From: Roseburia sp.
GTDB taxonomy: Bacteria; Bacillota; Clostridia; Lachnospirales; Lachnospiraceae
Assembly: GCA_023662875.1 (NCBI GenBank)
Contig: JAMPIG010000025.1
Coordinates: 1-40,778 of the forward strand
Direction: 5' to 3'
DNA: 40,778 nucleotides
The notes beneath the pieces are model-generated. The model was given only the letters and a program-made list of their open reading frames with translations, did no database searches and was not told where the DNA came from. A program made the position numbers and the translations under genes. This document shows, one piece after another, positions 32,781 to 40,672 of this stretch (positions within the stretch are counted from its first letter, which is position 1; each line of letters starts with the position of its first letter).

Positions 32781-32869
32781 ATTATAGTACCTGGATAATA
32801 ACATCATCTTTTTGATTTTATTATAGTACCTGGATAATAAAATCATCTTTTTGATTTTATTATAACACC
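32781..32869. repeat. 39-bp tandem repeats with embedded palindromes (operator candidate)
   Basis: Copies at 32781-32819 and 32820-32858 differ by one base, and a third partial copy (ATTATAACACC) starts at 32859. The palindrome TTATTAT-agtacctgg-ATAATAA begins just upstream of copy 1 and recurs at the same register in copy 2, and each copy ends in an AAAATCA/TGATTTT type inverted repeat. On the minus strand, TATAAT sequences suitable as -10 boxes lie within the palindromes. The array sits between the repressor and the divergent ROK gene, an ideal place for repressor binding. Confidence 0.7.
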
Positions 32870-32996
32870 GAAAAAAAAGGAATACAAGCGAAAACGGGCG
32901 GGAGGCTTGCCGGAGGAAGGCCGGTAAAGCGTCGGAAGATCAGGAGAAGGCGAGGAAAGGCGAGCGGTAAGCCCGAAACCGGAAGGAGCGGAGAAG

Positions 32997-34016
32997 ATGA
33001 AAAAATACTCGATAGGCGTTGACATTGGGGGAACAAAATGCGCTGTCGTACTGGGGAAGGGCCGCCTGCCGGAGAAGGAGTCGGATTCTTTTATCCTGGA
33101 TAAGATAAAATTTCCCACAGAGGCGGAAAAGGGGCCGGAGCAGACAATCCGGCGTATCTGTGAGGCGGTAAGTTCGCTTTTGAAAAGAAATCAGGTCAAA
33201 GCGGAGGAGGCGGTAGGAATCGGCGTCAGCTGCGGGGGACCTCTGGATCACAGAAAAGGAATCGTCCTGAATCCGCCGAATCTGTACGGCTGGGATCACA
33301 TTCCGATTGCGGATATCCTGGAAAAAAAATTCGGTATCAGGACTTTTCTCGAAAACGACGCCAATGCCTGCGGGCTGGCGGAGTGGAGGTTCGGCGCGGC
33401 GAGAGGGTATCGGAATATTGTCTTCCTGACCTGCGGGACAGGTCTGGGGGCGGGGCTGATCCTGGACGGCAGACTCTATCACGGGAGCTGCGGCATGGCC
33501 GGGGAGGCGGGACATGTGCGGCTTTCGCCGGAAGGCCCCGTAGGTTACGGCAAGGCGGGATCCTTTGAGGGCTTCTGCAGCGGGGGCGGAATCGCGCAGA
33601 TTGCCAGGACAAAGGTGCTGGAAAAGCTGCAGATGGGCGAGAGGCCGCCCTTGTGTCCCGATGTGGAAGGACTGCAGGCGCTGTCCGCGAAGACGGTGGC
33701 GGAAGCGGCGAAAGCGGGGGATGCGCTGGCCGGGGAGATTTATCGGATAAGCGGCCGATATCTCGGAAGAGGACTGGCGATTCTGATCGACATCCTGAAT
33801 CCGGAGGTGATCGTCCTGGGCAGCATTTACGAGAGAGCGGAGGAGCTGCTGCTGCCGGGCGTCAGCGAGATTCTGGAGAAAGAGGCGCTGGAAATCTCCA
33901 GAAGATCCTGCAGGATCGTCCCCGCAGGGCTGGGGGAGCAGATCGGAGATTACGCGGCGCTCTCGGTGGCTTTTGGGGAGGATTGGGGAGAAGCGGGTGA
34001 CAATGAAGAAGAATAG
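32997..34016 (+). CDS. ROK-family sugar kinase lacking the cysteine zinc motif
   Basis: This 339-residue protein has the actin-like kinase fold of the ROK family: ATP-binding VDIGGTK (residues 8-14), catalytic FLENDANACG with Asp121, CGTGLGAG, and the sugar-binding GEAGHV (Glu170, His173). The C-x-C-G-x-x-G-C zinc motif usual in ROK kinases is replaced by GYGKAGSFEGFCSG (183-196), a variant seen in some Firmicute ROK proteins. It should phosphorylate a hexose, perhaps mannose or a derived keto-sugar. GGAG precedes the ATG. The gene overlaps the SIS gene by 14 bp, so the two are likely made together. Confidence 0.9.
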   Translation: MKKYSIGVDIGGTKCAVVLGKGRLPEKESDSFILDKIKFPTEAEKGPEQTIRRICEAVSSLLKRNQVKAEEAVGIGVSCGGPLDHRKGIVLNPPNLYGWDHIPIADILEKKFGIRTFLENDANACGLAEWRFGAARGYRNIVFLTCGTGLGAGLILDGRLYHGSCGMAGEAGHVRLSPEGPVGYGKAGSFEGFCSGGGIAQIARTKVLEKLQMGERPPLCPDVEGLQALSAKTVAEAAKAGDALAGEIYRISGRYLGRGLAILIDILNPEVIVLGSIYERAEELLLPGVSEILEKEALEISRRSCRIVPAGLGEQIGDYAALSVAFGEDWGEAGDNEEE

Positions 34017-34647
34017 CGATAAGGAAAGAGAAATATTGGAATCCCTCTGCGCAAGGCATCCGGAGCTTCCGGGGGATAAAATCCGGGAAGCGGCGGAGCT
34101 GTTATATCAGACCTATCAGAGCGGCGGCAAGCTTCTTTTATGCGGAAACGGCGGGAACGCGTCGGATGCGGAGCATATTGTGGGAGAGCTGATGAAGGGA
34201 TTCCGGTTGAAGAGGGAGCTCAAGGAGACGGAAAAAGCGCGTTTTCGGGGAATCGACGGGGGAGAAGAGCTGGCAGGGCGGCTGCAGAGGGCAATCCCCG
34301 CCATCTCCTTAAACAGCCAGACCTCCCTGATTACGGCAATCGGAAACGATACCTCCTACGAGATGATTTTTGCCCAGCAGGTTTATGCCTACGGCCGGCC
34401 GGAGGACTGTCTGATTGCCATGAGTACCTCCGGAAATTCCGCCAATGTGGCAGCGGCGGTAAAGACTGCCCGGGCGTTGGGGATGAAGACGCTGGGGATT
34501 ACGGGGAGCAGGCCCTGCGCGCTGTCAAAGCTTTGCAGCCTCTGCATTTTGCTTCCCGCCCATGAGACATGGCAGATACAGGAATACACCCTGCCGGTCT
34601 ATCACGCGCTCTGCGCCATGCTGGAAGAGAGAATGTTTGGAGAGTAA
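34003..34647 (+). CDS. SIS-domain phosphosugar isomerase-like protein (GmhA-related)
   Basis: This 214-residue protein is a single SIS domain closest in pattern to GmhA phosphoheptose isomerase: CGNGGNASDAEHIVGELMKG, SLITAIGNDTSYEMIFAQQV and STSGNSANVAAAVKTARALG. The N-terminal-loop glutamate (VGEL) is kept. In the C-terminal helix, GmhA reads I-Q-E-x-H, but here it is IQEYTLPVYH, so the usual catalytic histidine appears to be threonine. It may isomerise another aldose/ketose phosphate. The start at 34003 lies inside the end of the ROK gene; ROK and SIS neighbours fit a kinase-isomerase pair. Confidence 0.85.
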   Translation: MKKNSDKEREILESLCARHPELPGDKIREAAELLYQTYQSGGKLLLCGNGGNASDAEHIVGELMKGFRLKRELKETEKARFRGIDGGEELAGRLQRAIPAISLNSQTSLITAIGNDTSYEMIFAQQVYAYGRPEDCLIAMSTSGNSANVAAAVKTARALGMKTLGITGSRPCALSKLCSLCILLPAHETWQIQEYTLPVYHALCAMLEERMFGE

Positions 34648-34672
34648 ATTTCAGAGAAGAGAGGAGTTTGTT

Positions 34673-36328
34673 ATGTATCGGTTGTTTCAAACACATGAGA
34701 TTCGGAAAAGCAGGGAAATTGAGGGACTTTGGAATCTGGAGGCGGGAGATTACAGAGGCGTTATCACGGTTCCCTCCTGTTGGGAAACGCTGCCGTCCCT
34801 GGCGAACTGGCAGGGAAAGGGAATCTACACCAGAGAGCTTACCTTTGGCGGGAATGCGCGTCTGATTTTCAAGGGCGTCAGCCATACGGCGGACGTCTAT
34901 GTGGATGATCGGCATATTGCGCACCATTACAACGCCTATACGCCCTTTGACGCGGTGGTCTGTGTGCCTCAGGGAAAGCATGTGATCCGGGTGGAGGTAG
35001 ATAATTCCTTTTCGGAGGATTCCGTTCTGCATATCCCCAACGATTATTATACCTATGGCGGAATCATCCGCCCCGTGGTGCTGGAAGAGCTGGGGGACTG
35101 TTATGTCTCCACGGTTCATTTCACGCCCTTTTATCGGGACGGGGAATGGCACGCGACGGTAGAGACTACGGTGGTTTCCCTGACGGAGCAGGAGACGACT
35201 CTGGAGCTTGGCCTGTATCTGGACGACGAAAGATTTTCCGCCGGGGAGATCCGGCTTTCCGGAAAAGGGGAAAGGGTGTTCCGGCAGGAATATACCTTTG
35301 GGGATGTACTGCCTTATTCGCCCGGCGAACCGAAGCTCTATGCCCTGAAGGCGGTTCTGTCAAAGGACGACAGGCCGGTGGACGATCTGATTGACAGGGT
35401 GGGATTTCGGGAGATTCGGACGGAAGGGAAGAAGCTGCTCCTGAACGGTAGTCCGCTGCGGCTGCGTGGCTTTAACCGTCACGAGGATTACAATGTATTT
35501 GGCAATGCAGTGCCCGTTCAGGCTTTGATGCGGGATCTTGCCCTGATACGGGACACAGGGGCGAACGCCATCCGAACCAGCCATTATCCCAACGACGAGC
35601 TGTTTCTGGATCTGTGCGATTTCTTCGGGCTGATGGTCTGGGAAGAGGCTCATGCCAGAGGGCTGAACGCCGTTCATATGGCAAATCCCAACTTCCTGCC
35701 CCAGAGCCTTAGCTGCATCGATGAAATGATCGGGAACCATTATAATCATCCCTGCATCTTCTGCTGGGGGATTCTGAATGAGTGCGTCAGCGAGACAGAG
35801 TTTGGAAGGGAATGTTACGGCGCGTTGTTTGAGCGGATTCGCAGCCTTGACCGGAGCCGTCCCGTAACGTCCGCCACCTGCCGGGAGGGCAGGGATATCA
35901 CCCTGGATCTCCAGGATATTGTCTCCGTAAATACCTATCCCGTGTGGGGGAGCAGATATGCGCCTGCGGACGAAAAAATGAAAGATTTAAAGAAATGGAT
36001 CGGGGAGACGGGAAACGGGGAAAAGCCGTTCATCATCAGCGAGATTGGCGCAGGCGCCGTATACGGCTTCCGCTCCGACACGCAGTGTCACTGGAGCGAG
36101 GAATATCAGGCCTTCTGTCTTGAGAAGCAGCTGGAGGCCACGCTTTCGGATCCGGATATCTCCGCGGTGTTTATCTGGCAGTTCTGCGATATCCGGGTGG
36201 ATGATGAGTCCCATTGGAAGCAGCGGCCCAAGTCGCAGAATAATAAGGGGGTTGTGGACGAATTCCGCAGAAAGAAGCTGGGCTACCGGGTGGTGAAGGA
36301 GATGTTTGCAAAGTATTCGGAGACGTAG
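34673..36328 (+). CDS. GH2 family enzyme, probable intracellular beta-glucuronidase
   Basis: This 551-residue protein has the GH2 jelly-roll, immunoglobulin-like and TIM-barrel order. The acid/base is in WGILNECVSE (Glu370) and the nucleophile in IISEIGAGAVYG (Glu457). NRHEDYNVFGNAV and RTSHYPNDELFLDLCD are classic GH2 pieces. Near the C-terminus SQNNKGVVDEFRRKK contains N-x-K-G (Asn523, Lys525), the carboxylate-recognition signature that separates beta-glucuronidases from beta-galactosidases. It has no signal peptide and is short for the family, resembling compact gut GUS enzymes. GAGAGGAG precedes the start. Glucuronate in the imported glycan is implied. Confidence 0.87.
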   Translation: MYRLFQTHEIRKSREIEGLWNLEAGDYRGVITVPSCWETLPSLANWQGKGIYTRELTFGGNARLIFKGVSHTADVYVDDRHIAHHYNAYTPFDAVVCVPQGKHVIRVEVDNSFSEDSVLHIPNDYYTYGGIIRPVVLEELGDCYVSTVHFTPFYRDGEWHATVETTVVSLTEQETTLELGLYLDDERFSAGEIRLSGKGERVFRQEYTFGDVLPYSPGEPKLYALKAVLSKDDRPVDDLIDRVGFREIRTEGKKLLLNGSPLRLRGFNRHEDYNVFGNAVPVQALMRDLALIRDTGANAIRTSHYPNDELFLDLCDFFGLMVWEEAHARGLNAVHMANPNFLPQSLSCIDEMIGNHYNHPCIFCWGILNECVSETEFGRECYGALFERIRSLDRSRPVTSATCREGRDITLDLQDIVSVNTYPVWGSRYAPADEKMKDLKKWIGETGNGEKPFIISEIGAGAVYGFRSDTQCHWSEEYQAFCLEKQLEATLSDPDISAVFIWQFCDIRVDDESHWKQRPKSQNNKGVVDEFRRKKLGYRVVKEMFAKYSET

Positions 36329-36425
36329 AGCGGCGGATTTTCTGCCCGGGGGCTCAGACAGGACGGGTTTTTAAGACGCAGGAAAGCCATTATGAGCGGA
36401 TGGAGGATAGGGGAAAGGAAGGGGA

Positions 36426-38849
36426 ATGGGAAGAAAAGGGCAAAACGGGATGGAAAATACGGTGAAAAAAGAGGGGAAGGACGCGGTCTGGCTGGAGGAC
36501 GCGCTGCGGACGAAATGTCCGCTGCGCTTTGGCGAAGACGGGAAATTCCGGATTCTGATGGTATCGGATATCCATGGCGGACAGGGATATGCCGGAGAGG
36601 AGACGGTGCGGGCCATGCAGGCGCTGGTGGACGTGTCTAAGCCTGACCTTGTCCTTCTGGGAGGGGATATCGCGGGTCCGGGATTCATCCATGTCGAGAC
36701 AGAGGAGCAGCTTCGTTCCCTGCTGGACGATATTACGGCACCTATGGAAAACGCCGGTATCCCCTGGGCCCATGTCTATGGGAACCATGATGACAATTAT
36801 GGCGTGATGCGGGAGCAGCAGCAGCCGGTTTATGAATCCTACCCTCACTGTGTCAGCAAAGCCGGCCCGGAGGAGATATCCGGGATGGGAAACTATGTGT
36901 TGCCGATCTGGGATGCGGAAGGGAAGGAGATTCTGTTTAACGTGTTCGGGATGGATACCCACAGCGGCGGAATGCGGAGGTTTGCAAAGGACTACGGGCT
37001 TCCTGAGGATACGAAGTTCTTTCCCCAGACGCCGACAACGGATTGCGTGCGTTTCGACCAGATTCTTTGGTACTGGAGGATCTCGGAGCTGCTGGAGCAG
37101 TACGCGGGGAAAAAGATTCCGGCGATGATGTATTTGCATATCCCGCTGCCGGAGTTTGAGACGGCGGCGCTGTGGCGCGAGAACTGCGGCCTGAAGGGGC
37201 TGCAGGGGGAGGGTGTGTACTGTCCTCCGCTGAACACGGGGCTGTTTGCGGCCTGTCTCCAGAGAGGGGATGTGAAGGGGATTTTCTGCGGTCACGATCA
37301 CGCAAATAATTTCTGTGCCACTTACGCCGGAATCCGGCTGGGATATGACGGGTATATGAGCTATCATGCCGCGCACGACGAGAAGCTGTGCGGCGGGCGC
37401 GTGTTTGAAATCTCGGCGGACGCGCCGGAGGATTTTGAGACCCGGATCCTTCTTGTGCGGGATGCGCTGCGGGAAGCGGCGAAGGGCGCGAAAAAAGAGG
37501 GGAAGGACGCGGCCCGGACGGGGGAGAAGGCTCCCTGGGGTGTGCGCTTTGACGGCACGGGGCTGGTCGATCTGGCCTATGAAGGCGGGCGGATGGCCAT
37601 GGGCTTTTATGACGCCGGCCCCATGCTTGCGGACGACCGGGACGGCCCCTCGGACGAGGACTGCCCCATGATGATCGTGAAGGACACGAACGAGGAGGAA
37701 TATGAGGCGTACCTGAAAAAGCTGCGCCGGATGGGCTATGAGACTGTTTTTGAGAACCATACGCCCGCCCTGGACTGCTGCCAGCTGGAGAGATGGGGCA
37801 GGCTGATTTATGTATATTTCACCCGCGCCGTAAACGAGGTGCGTATCATTGAGGACAGGGCAGGCGTCTCCCTACGGGATTTCTGTCAGGGAAGCGGAGA
37901 GGGGGCGTCCGCGGAGATCTATCAGTACGCCCTGCATTACAGCGGCCATTCGCCTGTGACGACAGACTGCGGAATGTTCTATGTCATCCGGCTTTCGGAC
38001 AACCGGCTGATTATGGTGGACGGCGGACATTATCTGCAGTGCTCCGAAGAGATGCTGACAGGGCTGTACCGTTTCCTGCGGCGGATTACAAAAACGGGGG
38101 AGGATGAGCCGATCCGGGTGGCCGCCTGGTTTATCACCCACGGTCACGACGATCATATGGCCGCCTGTGTGAGACTGCTGCGGACTTATCCGGAGAGCAT
38201 AAAGATAGAGCGGCTCATGTTTAATTTCCCGTCCTGGACGGTACGCCCCGGGGACAAGGATGTGCTGATTTTGAAAGAGACGCTGCGGGAGTTCTGCCCG
38301 GATGCGAAATGCCTTAAGCTCCACAACGGACAGATAATCAACCTTGACAACGTCCGCTTTGAGATTTTGTACACCCATGAGGACGCGGTATTCTGGAAGT
38401 ATCCCTTTGCCTATCCGCTTCGGGATTTCAACTGTACTTCCGTGGTCGCAAAGATGACGACGGGGGGAGGGAGCGTAATGTGGCTGGGAGACACCAATGT
38501 CGAAGCGGAAAAAATCATGCTGGAGCGCATTCCCCGGGAGTGCCTGAAGGCCGATGTGGTACAGATCGCCCATCACTGTTATAATTTCCTTTCCGATCTC
38601 TACCCGGTCATCGATGCGGATTACGCCATGCTGCCCAACAACCGCCACAATGGGACCAACAGCCATAATCAGGCCAAGCTGCAGGATGTGATAAACGGTC
38701 TGGCTTCTCCGGAATATATATGGTTTGCGGATGAGACCGTGGGCTTCCGGTTTGAGGACAATGAGTACAAGGTCGTTTCCCGGGAGCCGATCATCGGCGG
38801 CGAGCATGACGGTATCGATTTGTATAATGTGATGCATAAGGTGAGCTGA
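36426..38849 (+). CDS. Metallophosphoesterase fused to a metallo-beta-lactamase-fold hydrolase
   Basis: This 807-residue cytosolic protein joins two binuclear-metal enzymes. Residues 40-345 are a calcineurin-like domain with SDIHGG (Asp48, His50), GGDIAG (Asp81), YGNHDDN (Asn120-Asp122), LHIPLPE (His238) and CGHDH (289-292). This domain is a close paralogue of the N-terminus of the GH92 fusion at 18536, sharing WAHVYGNHDDN and QQ-x-x-YESYP. A lysine-rich linker (350-370) and an unassigned middle segment lead to a metallo-beta-lactamase fold from about 500, with THGHDDHMAA (His572, His574, Asp576, His577), WLGDTN and IAHHCYN. The substrate is unknown; both halves suit phosphate esters. AGGAAGGGGA precedes the start. 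Confidence 0.87.
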   Translation: MGRKGQNGMENTVKKEGKDAVWLEDALRTKCPLRFGEDGKFRILMVSDIHGGQGYAGEETVRAMQALVDVSKPDLVLLGGDIAGPGFIHVETEEQLRSLLDDITAPMENAGIPWAHVYGNHDDNYGVMREQQQPVYESYPHCVSKAGPEEISGMGNYVLPIWDAEGKEILFNVFGMDTHSGGMRRFAKDYGLPEDTKFFPQTPTTDCVRFDQILWYWRISELLEQYAGKKIPAMMYLHIPLPEFETAALWRENCGLKGLQGEGVYCPPLNTGLFAACLQRGDVKGIFCGHDHANNFCATYAGIRLGYDGYMSYHAAHDEKLCGGRVFEISADAPEDFETRILLVRDALREAAKGAKKEGKDAARTGEKAPWGVRFDGTGLVDLAYEGGRMAMGFYDAGPMLADDRDGPSDEDCPMMIVKDTNEEEYEAYLKKLRRMGYETVFENHTPALDCCQLERWGRLIYVYFTRAVNEVRIIEDRAGVSLRDFCQGSGEGASAEIYQYALHYSGHSPVTTDCGMFYVIRLSDNRLIMVDGGHYLQCSEEMLTGLYRFLRRITKTGEDEPIRVAAWFITHGHDDHMAACVRLLRTYPESIKIERLMFNFPSWTVRPGDKDVLILKETLREFCPDAKCLKLHNGQIINLDNVRFEILYTHEDAVFWKYPFAYPLRDFNCTSVVAKMTTGGGSVMWLGDTNVEAEKIMLERIPRECLKADVVQIAHHCYNFLSDLYPVIDADYAMLPNNRHNGTNSHNQAKLQDVINGLASPEYIWFADETVGFRFEDNEYKVVSREPIIGGEHDGIDLYNVMHKVS

Positions 38850-38942
38850 ATAAGCAGTAGGATCCTGTCGCAGACAGTGTAAATCTGCGGGGATTAATTT
38901 GCACGCGAACCGGTAAAAACGGATAAAAGGAGAGCCTTGGGT

Positions 38943-40100
38943 ATGAATGAGATACAGGAAATTCTGGATAGTGCGGTGTGCAGCGGAGAGAGCGCGGGCT
39001 GCAGCGCGATTGTTCTGCGGGATGGGAAGGAGCTGTTTTATGGCGCTTCCGGTTACGCGGACAGGGAGGCGGGAAAAAAGGTGGAAAGGGATACGATTTT
39101 TCGTATTTATTCCATGACAAAGCCCGTCACGGCGGCGGCAGTCATGCTGCTGGTGCAGGAGGGAAAGCTCAACCTTCTGGATCCGGTTTCTTTCTGGCTG
39201 CCCGGCTTCCGGGATCAGAAAGTGGCAAAAAACGGCGAGCTGGTTCCTGTGAGGCGGGAAATGGCGGTGCGTGATCTGATGAACATGACCTCCGGGCTGG
39301 TCTATCCGGGCGGCAGTGAGGCGGGAAAGGCGGTGAGGGATGTGTATGCGGCCGTCTTTGCGGAGGGAGGTATGACGACGGTAGAAGCGGCCAATGCGAT
39401 CGGCCGCTGTTCGCTTGCTTTTCATCCGGGAGAGAGCTGGGAGTACGGTACTTCGGCGGAGGTGCTCGGGGCTTTGGTCGAGGCGGTTTCCGGCATGAAG
39501 TTCGGAGATTTTCTGGCGGAAAGGTTTTTTGTGCCGCTGGGGATGAAGGACACGGCGTTTTATGTCCCGCAGGAAAAGCAGGAGAGGCTGGCGGCGATTT
39601 ACAGGATAACGGAAAACGGGCCGGTCAGGGCGGATGATCGGGATTACAGCCTCGGCCCCTGCGTGACGAAGACCAGCCGGCCTGCTTTTGAGGCGGGAGG
39701 CGGGGGACTGGTATCGACCATCGACGACTACGCGCGCTTTGGGACGATGCTTCTGACAGGCAGGGGGCCGGACGGGCGGGAAATAATAAAACCCCGGACA
39801 TTGCGGGCTCTGACGGGAAGCAGGCTGGAGGAGCGGCAGCAGAAGGTATTTTCCGAAAAGGAGTATCGTTTTCCGGGATATTCCTACGGAAACCTGATGT
39901 GTGTGCTCAAGGAAGAGGAGAAAGCGGGAATCCTCGCCTCCGAAGGGGAATACGGATGGCACGGTATGCTCGGCACTTGGTTCCGCAATTCGCCTGCGGA
40001 GAAGATAACGATGATCTATATGGAACAGCAGCTGGGCGGCAGAACCGTTCCCTTCCACAGGCTGTGTAATGCGGTGATGGTTGGGGAGAAATTCTCTTAA
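38943..40100 (+). CDS. Serine beta-lactamase-like hydrolase/esterase (class C fold)
   Basis: This 385-residue protein belongs to the penicillin-binding/class C beta-lactamase group. It has S-x-x-K as SMTK (Ser57, Lys60), the tyrosine motif as EYGTS (Tyr168), and HGMLGT in place of the K-T-G box. LMNMTSGLVYPG and VSGMKFGDFLAERFFVPLGM are common in the esterase branch (EstB-like). With no signal peptide it is unlikely to be a resistance enzyme. In a glycan cluster it may remove acyl esters such as O-acetyl groups. AAGGAG lies ten bases before the ATG at 38943; a TTG at 38937 is possible. Confidence 0.85.
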   Translation: MNEIQEILDSAVCSGESAGCSAIVLRDGKELFYGASGYADREAGKKVERDTIFRIYSMTKPVTAAAVMLLVQEGKLNLLDPVSFWLPGFRDQKVAKNGELVPVRREMAVRDLMNMTSGLVYPGGSEAGKAVRDVYAAVFAEGGMTTVEAANAIGRCSLAFHPGESWEYGTSAEVLGALVEAVSGMKFGDFLAERFFVPLGMKDTAFYVPQEKQERLAAIYRITENGPVRADDRDYSLGPCVTKTSRPAFEAGGGGLVSTIDDYARFGTMLLTGRGPDGREIIKPRTLRALTGSRLEERQQKVFSEKEYRFPGYSYGNLMCVLKEEEKAGILASEGEYGWHGMLGTWFRNSPAEKITMIYMEQQLGGRTVPFHRLCNAVMVGEKFS

Positions 40101-40102
40101 AC

Positions 40103-40247
40103 GACTGCGTGAGCCGCGATTCGGGGGGCGGAGGGAGCGATTCAGGGATTCGGGGGAATTTCTTTCAGTGACCGCGTGAGCTGCGATTCAGGAAGCGGAG
40201 GGAGCGATTCACGGATTCGGGGGATCCTTCTGTGACTGCGTGAACTG
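40103..40247 (+). repeat. Degenerate tandem repeat of about 65 bp
   Basis: A unit starting GACTGCGTGAG is at 40103-40169 (67 bp), again at 40170-40233 (64 bp), and a third truncated copy begins at 40234. Each full unit contains GCGGAGGGAGCGATTCA and GATTCGGGGGA. No open frame or known repeat class explains it. Confidence 0.75.
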
Positions 40248-40333
40248 AGACCGGGGAGGAGTTCGGAAGGAGGAGCCGGGCGGAGCAGGCCTAAAGGGCG
40301 GCGCTCCGGCGGGCGGAAGGCGGAATCGGAGGA

Positions 40334-40377
40334 AGGGCCTTCCCGGAAACCGCCGCCCGGGGAGGCCCTCTCTTTAA
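40334..40377 (+). terminator. GC-rich terminator candidate closing the mannoside/phosphatase region
   Basis: AGGGCCTTCCC and GGGGAGGCCCT pair over 11 bp with a G-U pair and are followed by CTCTCTTTAAAA. The T-run is modest, but the stem is strong and no gene follows on this strand before the next promoter. Confidence 0.55.
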
Positions 40378-40479
40378 AACGGGCGCGAGCAGTCTCCTCA
40401 TCTCATATCTCTTTTTTCTATAATATACAGTTTTTCCATTGCATTTAGGCATTTAGCAAAAATTTCTTTTTGAATCACA

Positions 40480-40508
40480 TTGACAGAAAAGTATAGTTTC
40501 GGTATAAT
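40480..40508 (+). promoter_or_regulatory. Perfect consensus sigma-A promoter
   Basis: TTGACA (40480-40485), a 17-bp spacer and TATAAT (40503-40508) match the consensus at all twelve positions. Transcription should start near 40515 and produce the structured leader described next. Confidence 0.9.
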
Positions 40509-40570
40509 TAGCATATAAATAAATCAGTGGTATCACTGATTGGGCTGGTCGAAAGCCCCTGGTTCACCGA

Positions 40571-40597
40571 ACAGCGGGGAATTTCCCCGCTGTTTTT
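40571..40597 (+). terminator. Intrinsic terminator 1 of the leader RNA
   Basis: ACAGCGGGGA-att-TCCCCGCTGT is a perfect 10-bp stem followed by TTTTT. It should end most transcripts from the promoter at 40480 unless an alternative fold intervenes. Confidence 0.88.
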
Positions 40598-40649
40598 ACT
40601 CTATAGGAAATTTCGTCGTAGCAAGGGAAGAATGCGAAGCATTCTTCTA

Positions 40650-40672
40650 AGCGTCCGACAGGACGCTTTTTT
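40650..40672 (+). terminator. Intrinsic terminator 2 of the leader RNA
   Basis: AGCGTCC-gaca-GGACGCT is a perfect 7-bp stem running into six T residues. It provides a second block before the gene at 40739. Confidence 0.82.

Noticed and set aside
32727-32846. N-terminal extension of the GntR repressor containing a repeated LLSRYYNK peptide
   Set aside because: It is simply the translation of the 39-bp repeats; the winged helix begins right after the ATG at 32726, which has a GAGG site upstream.
37872-40058. Minus-strand open frame of 728 codons across the MBL domain and the esterase
   Set aside because: It spans two unrelated plus-strand genes with intact catalytic motifs and shows no family similarity.
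38943-40100. Antibiotic-resistance beta-lactamase
   Set aside because: There is no signal peptide, the third motif is HGMLGT rather than K-T-G, and the context is glycan metabolism, so an esterase-type role is more likely.
40103-40247. CRISPR or coding tandem repeat after the esterase
   Set aside because: Units are 64-67 bp, abut each other, lack spacers and carry no continuous reading frame.
40542-40575. tRNA-like segment (GGTTCACC) in the leader RNA
   Set aside because: There is no cloverleaf, anticodon arm or acceptor stem; the segment is better explained as part of serial hairpins before a terminator.
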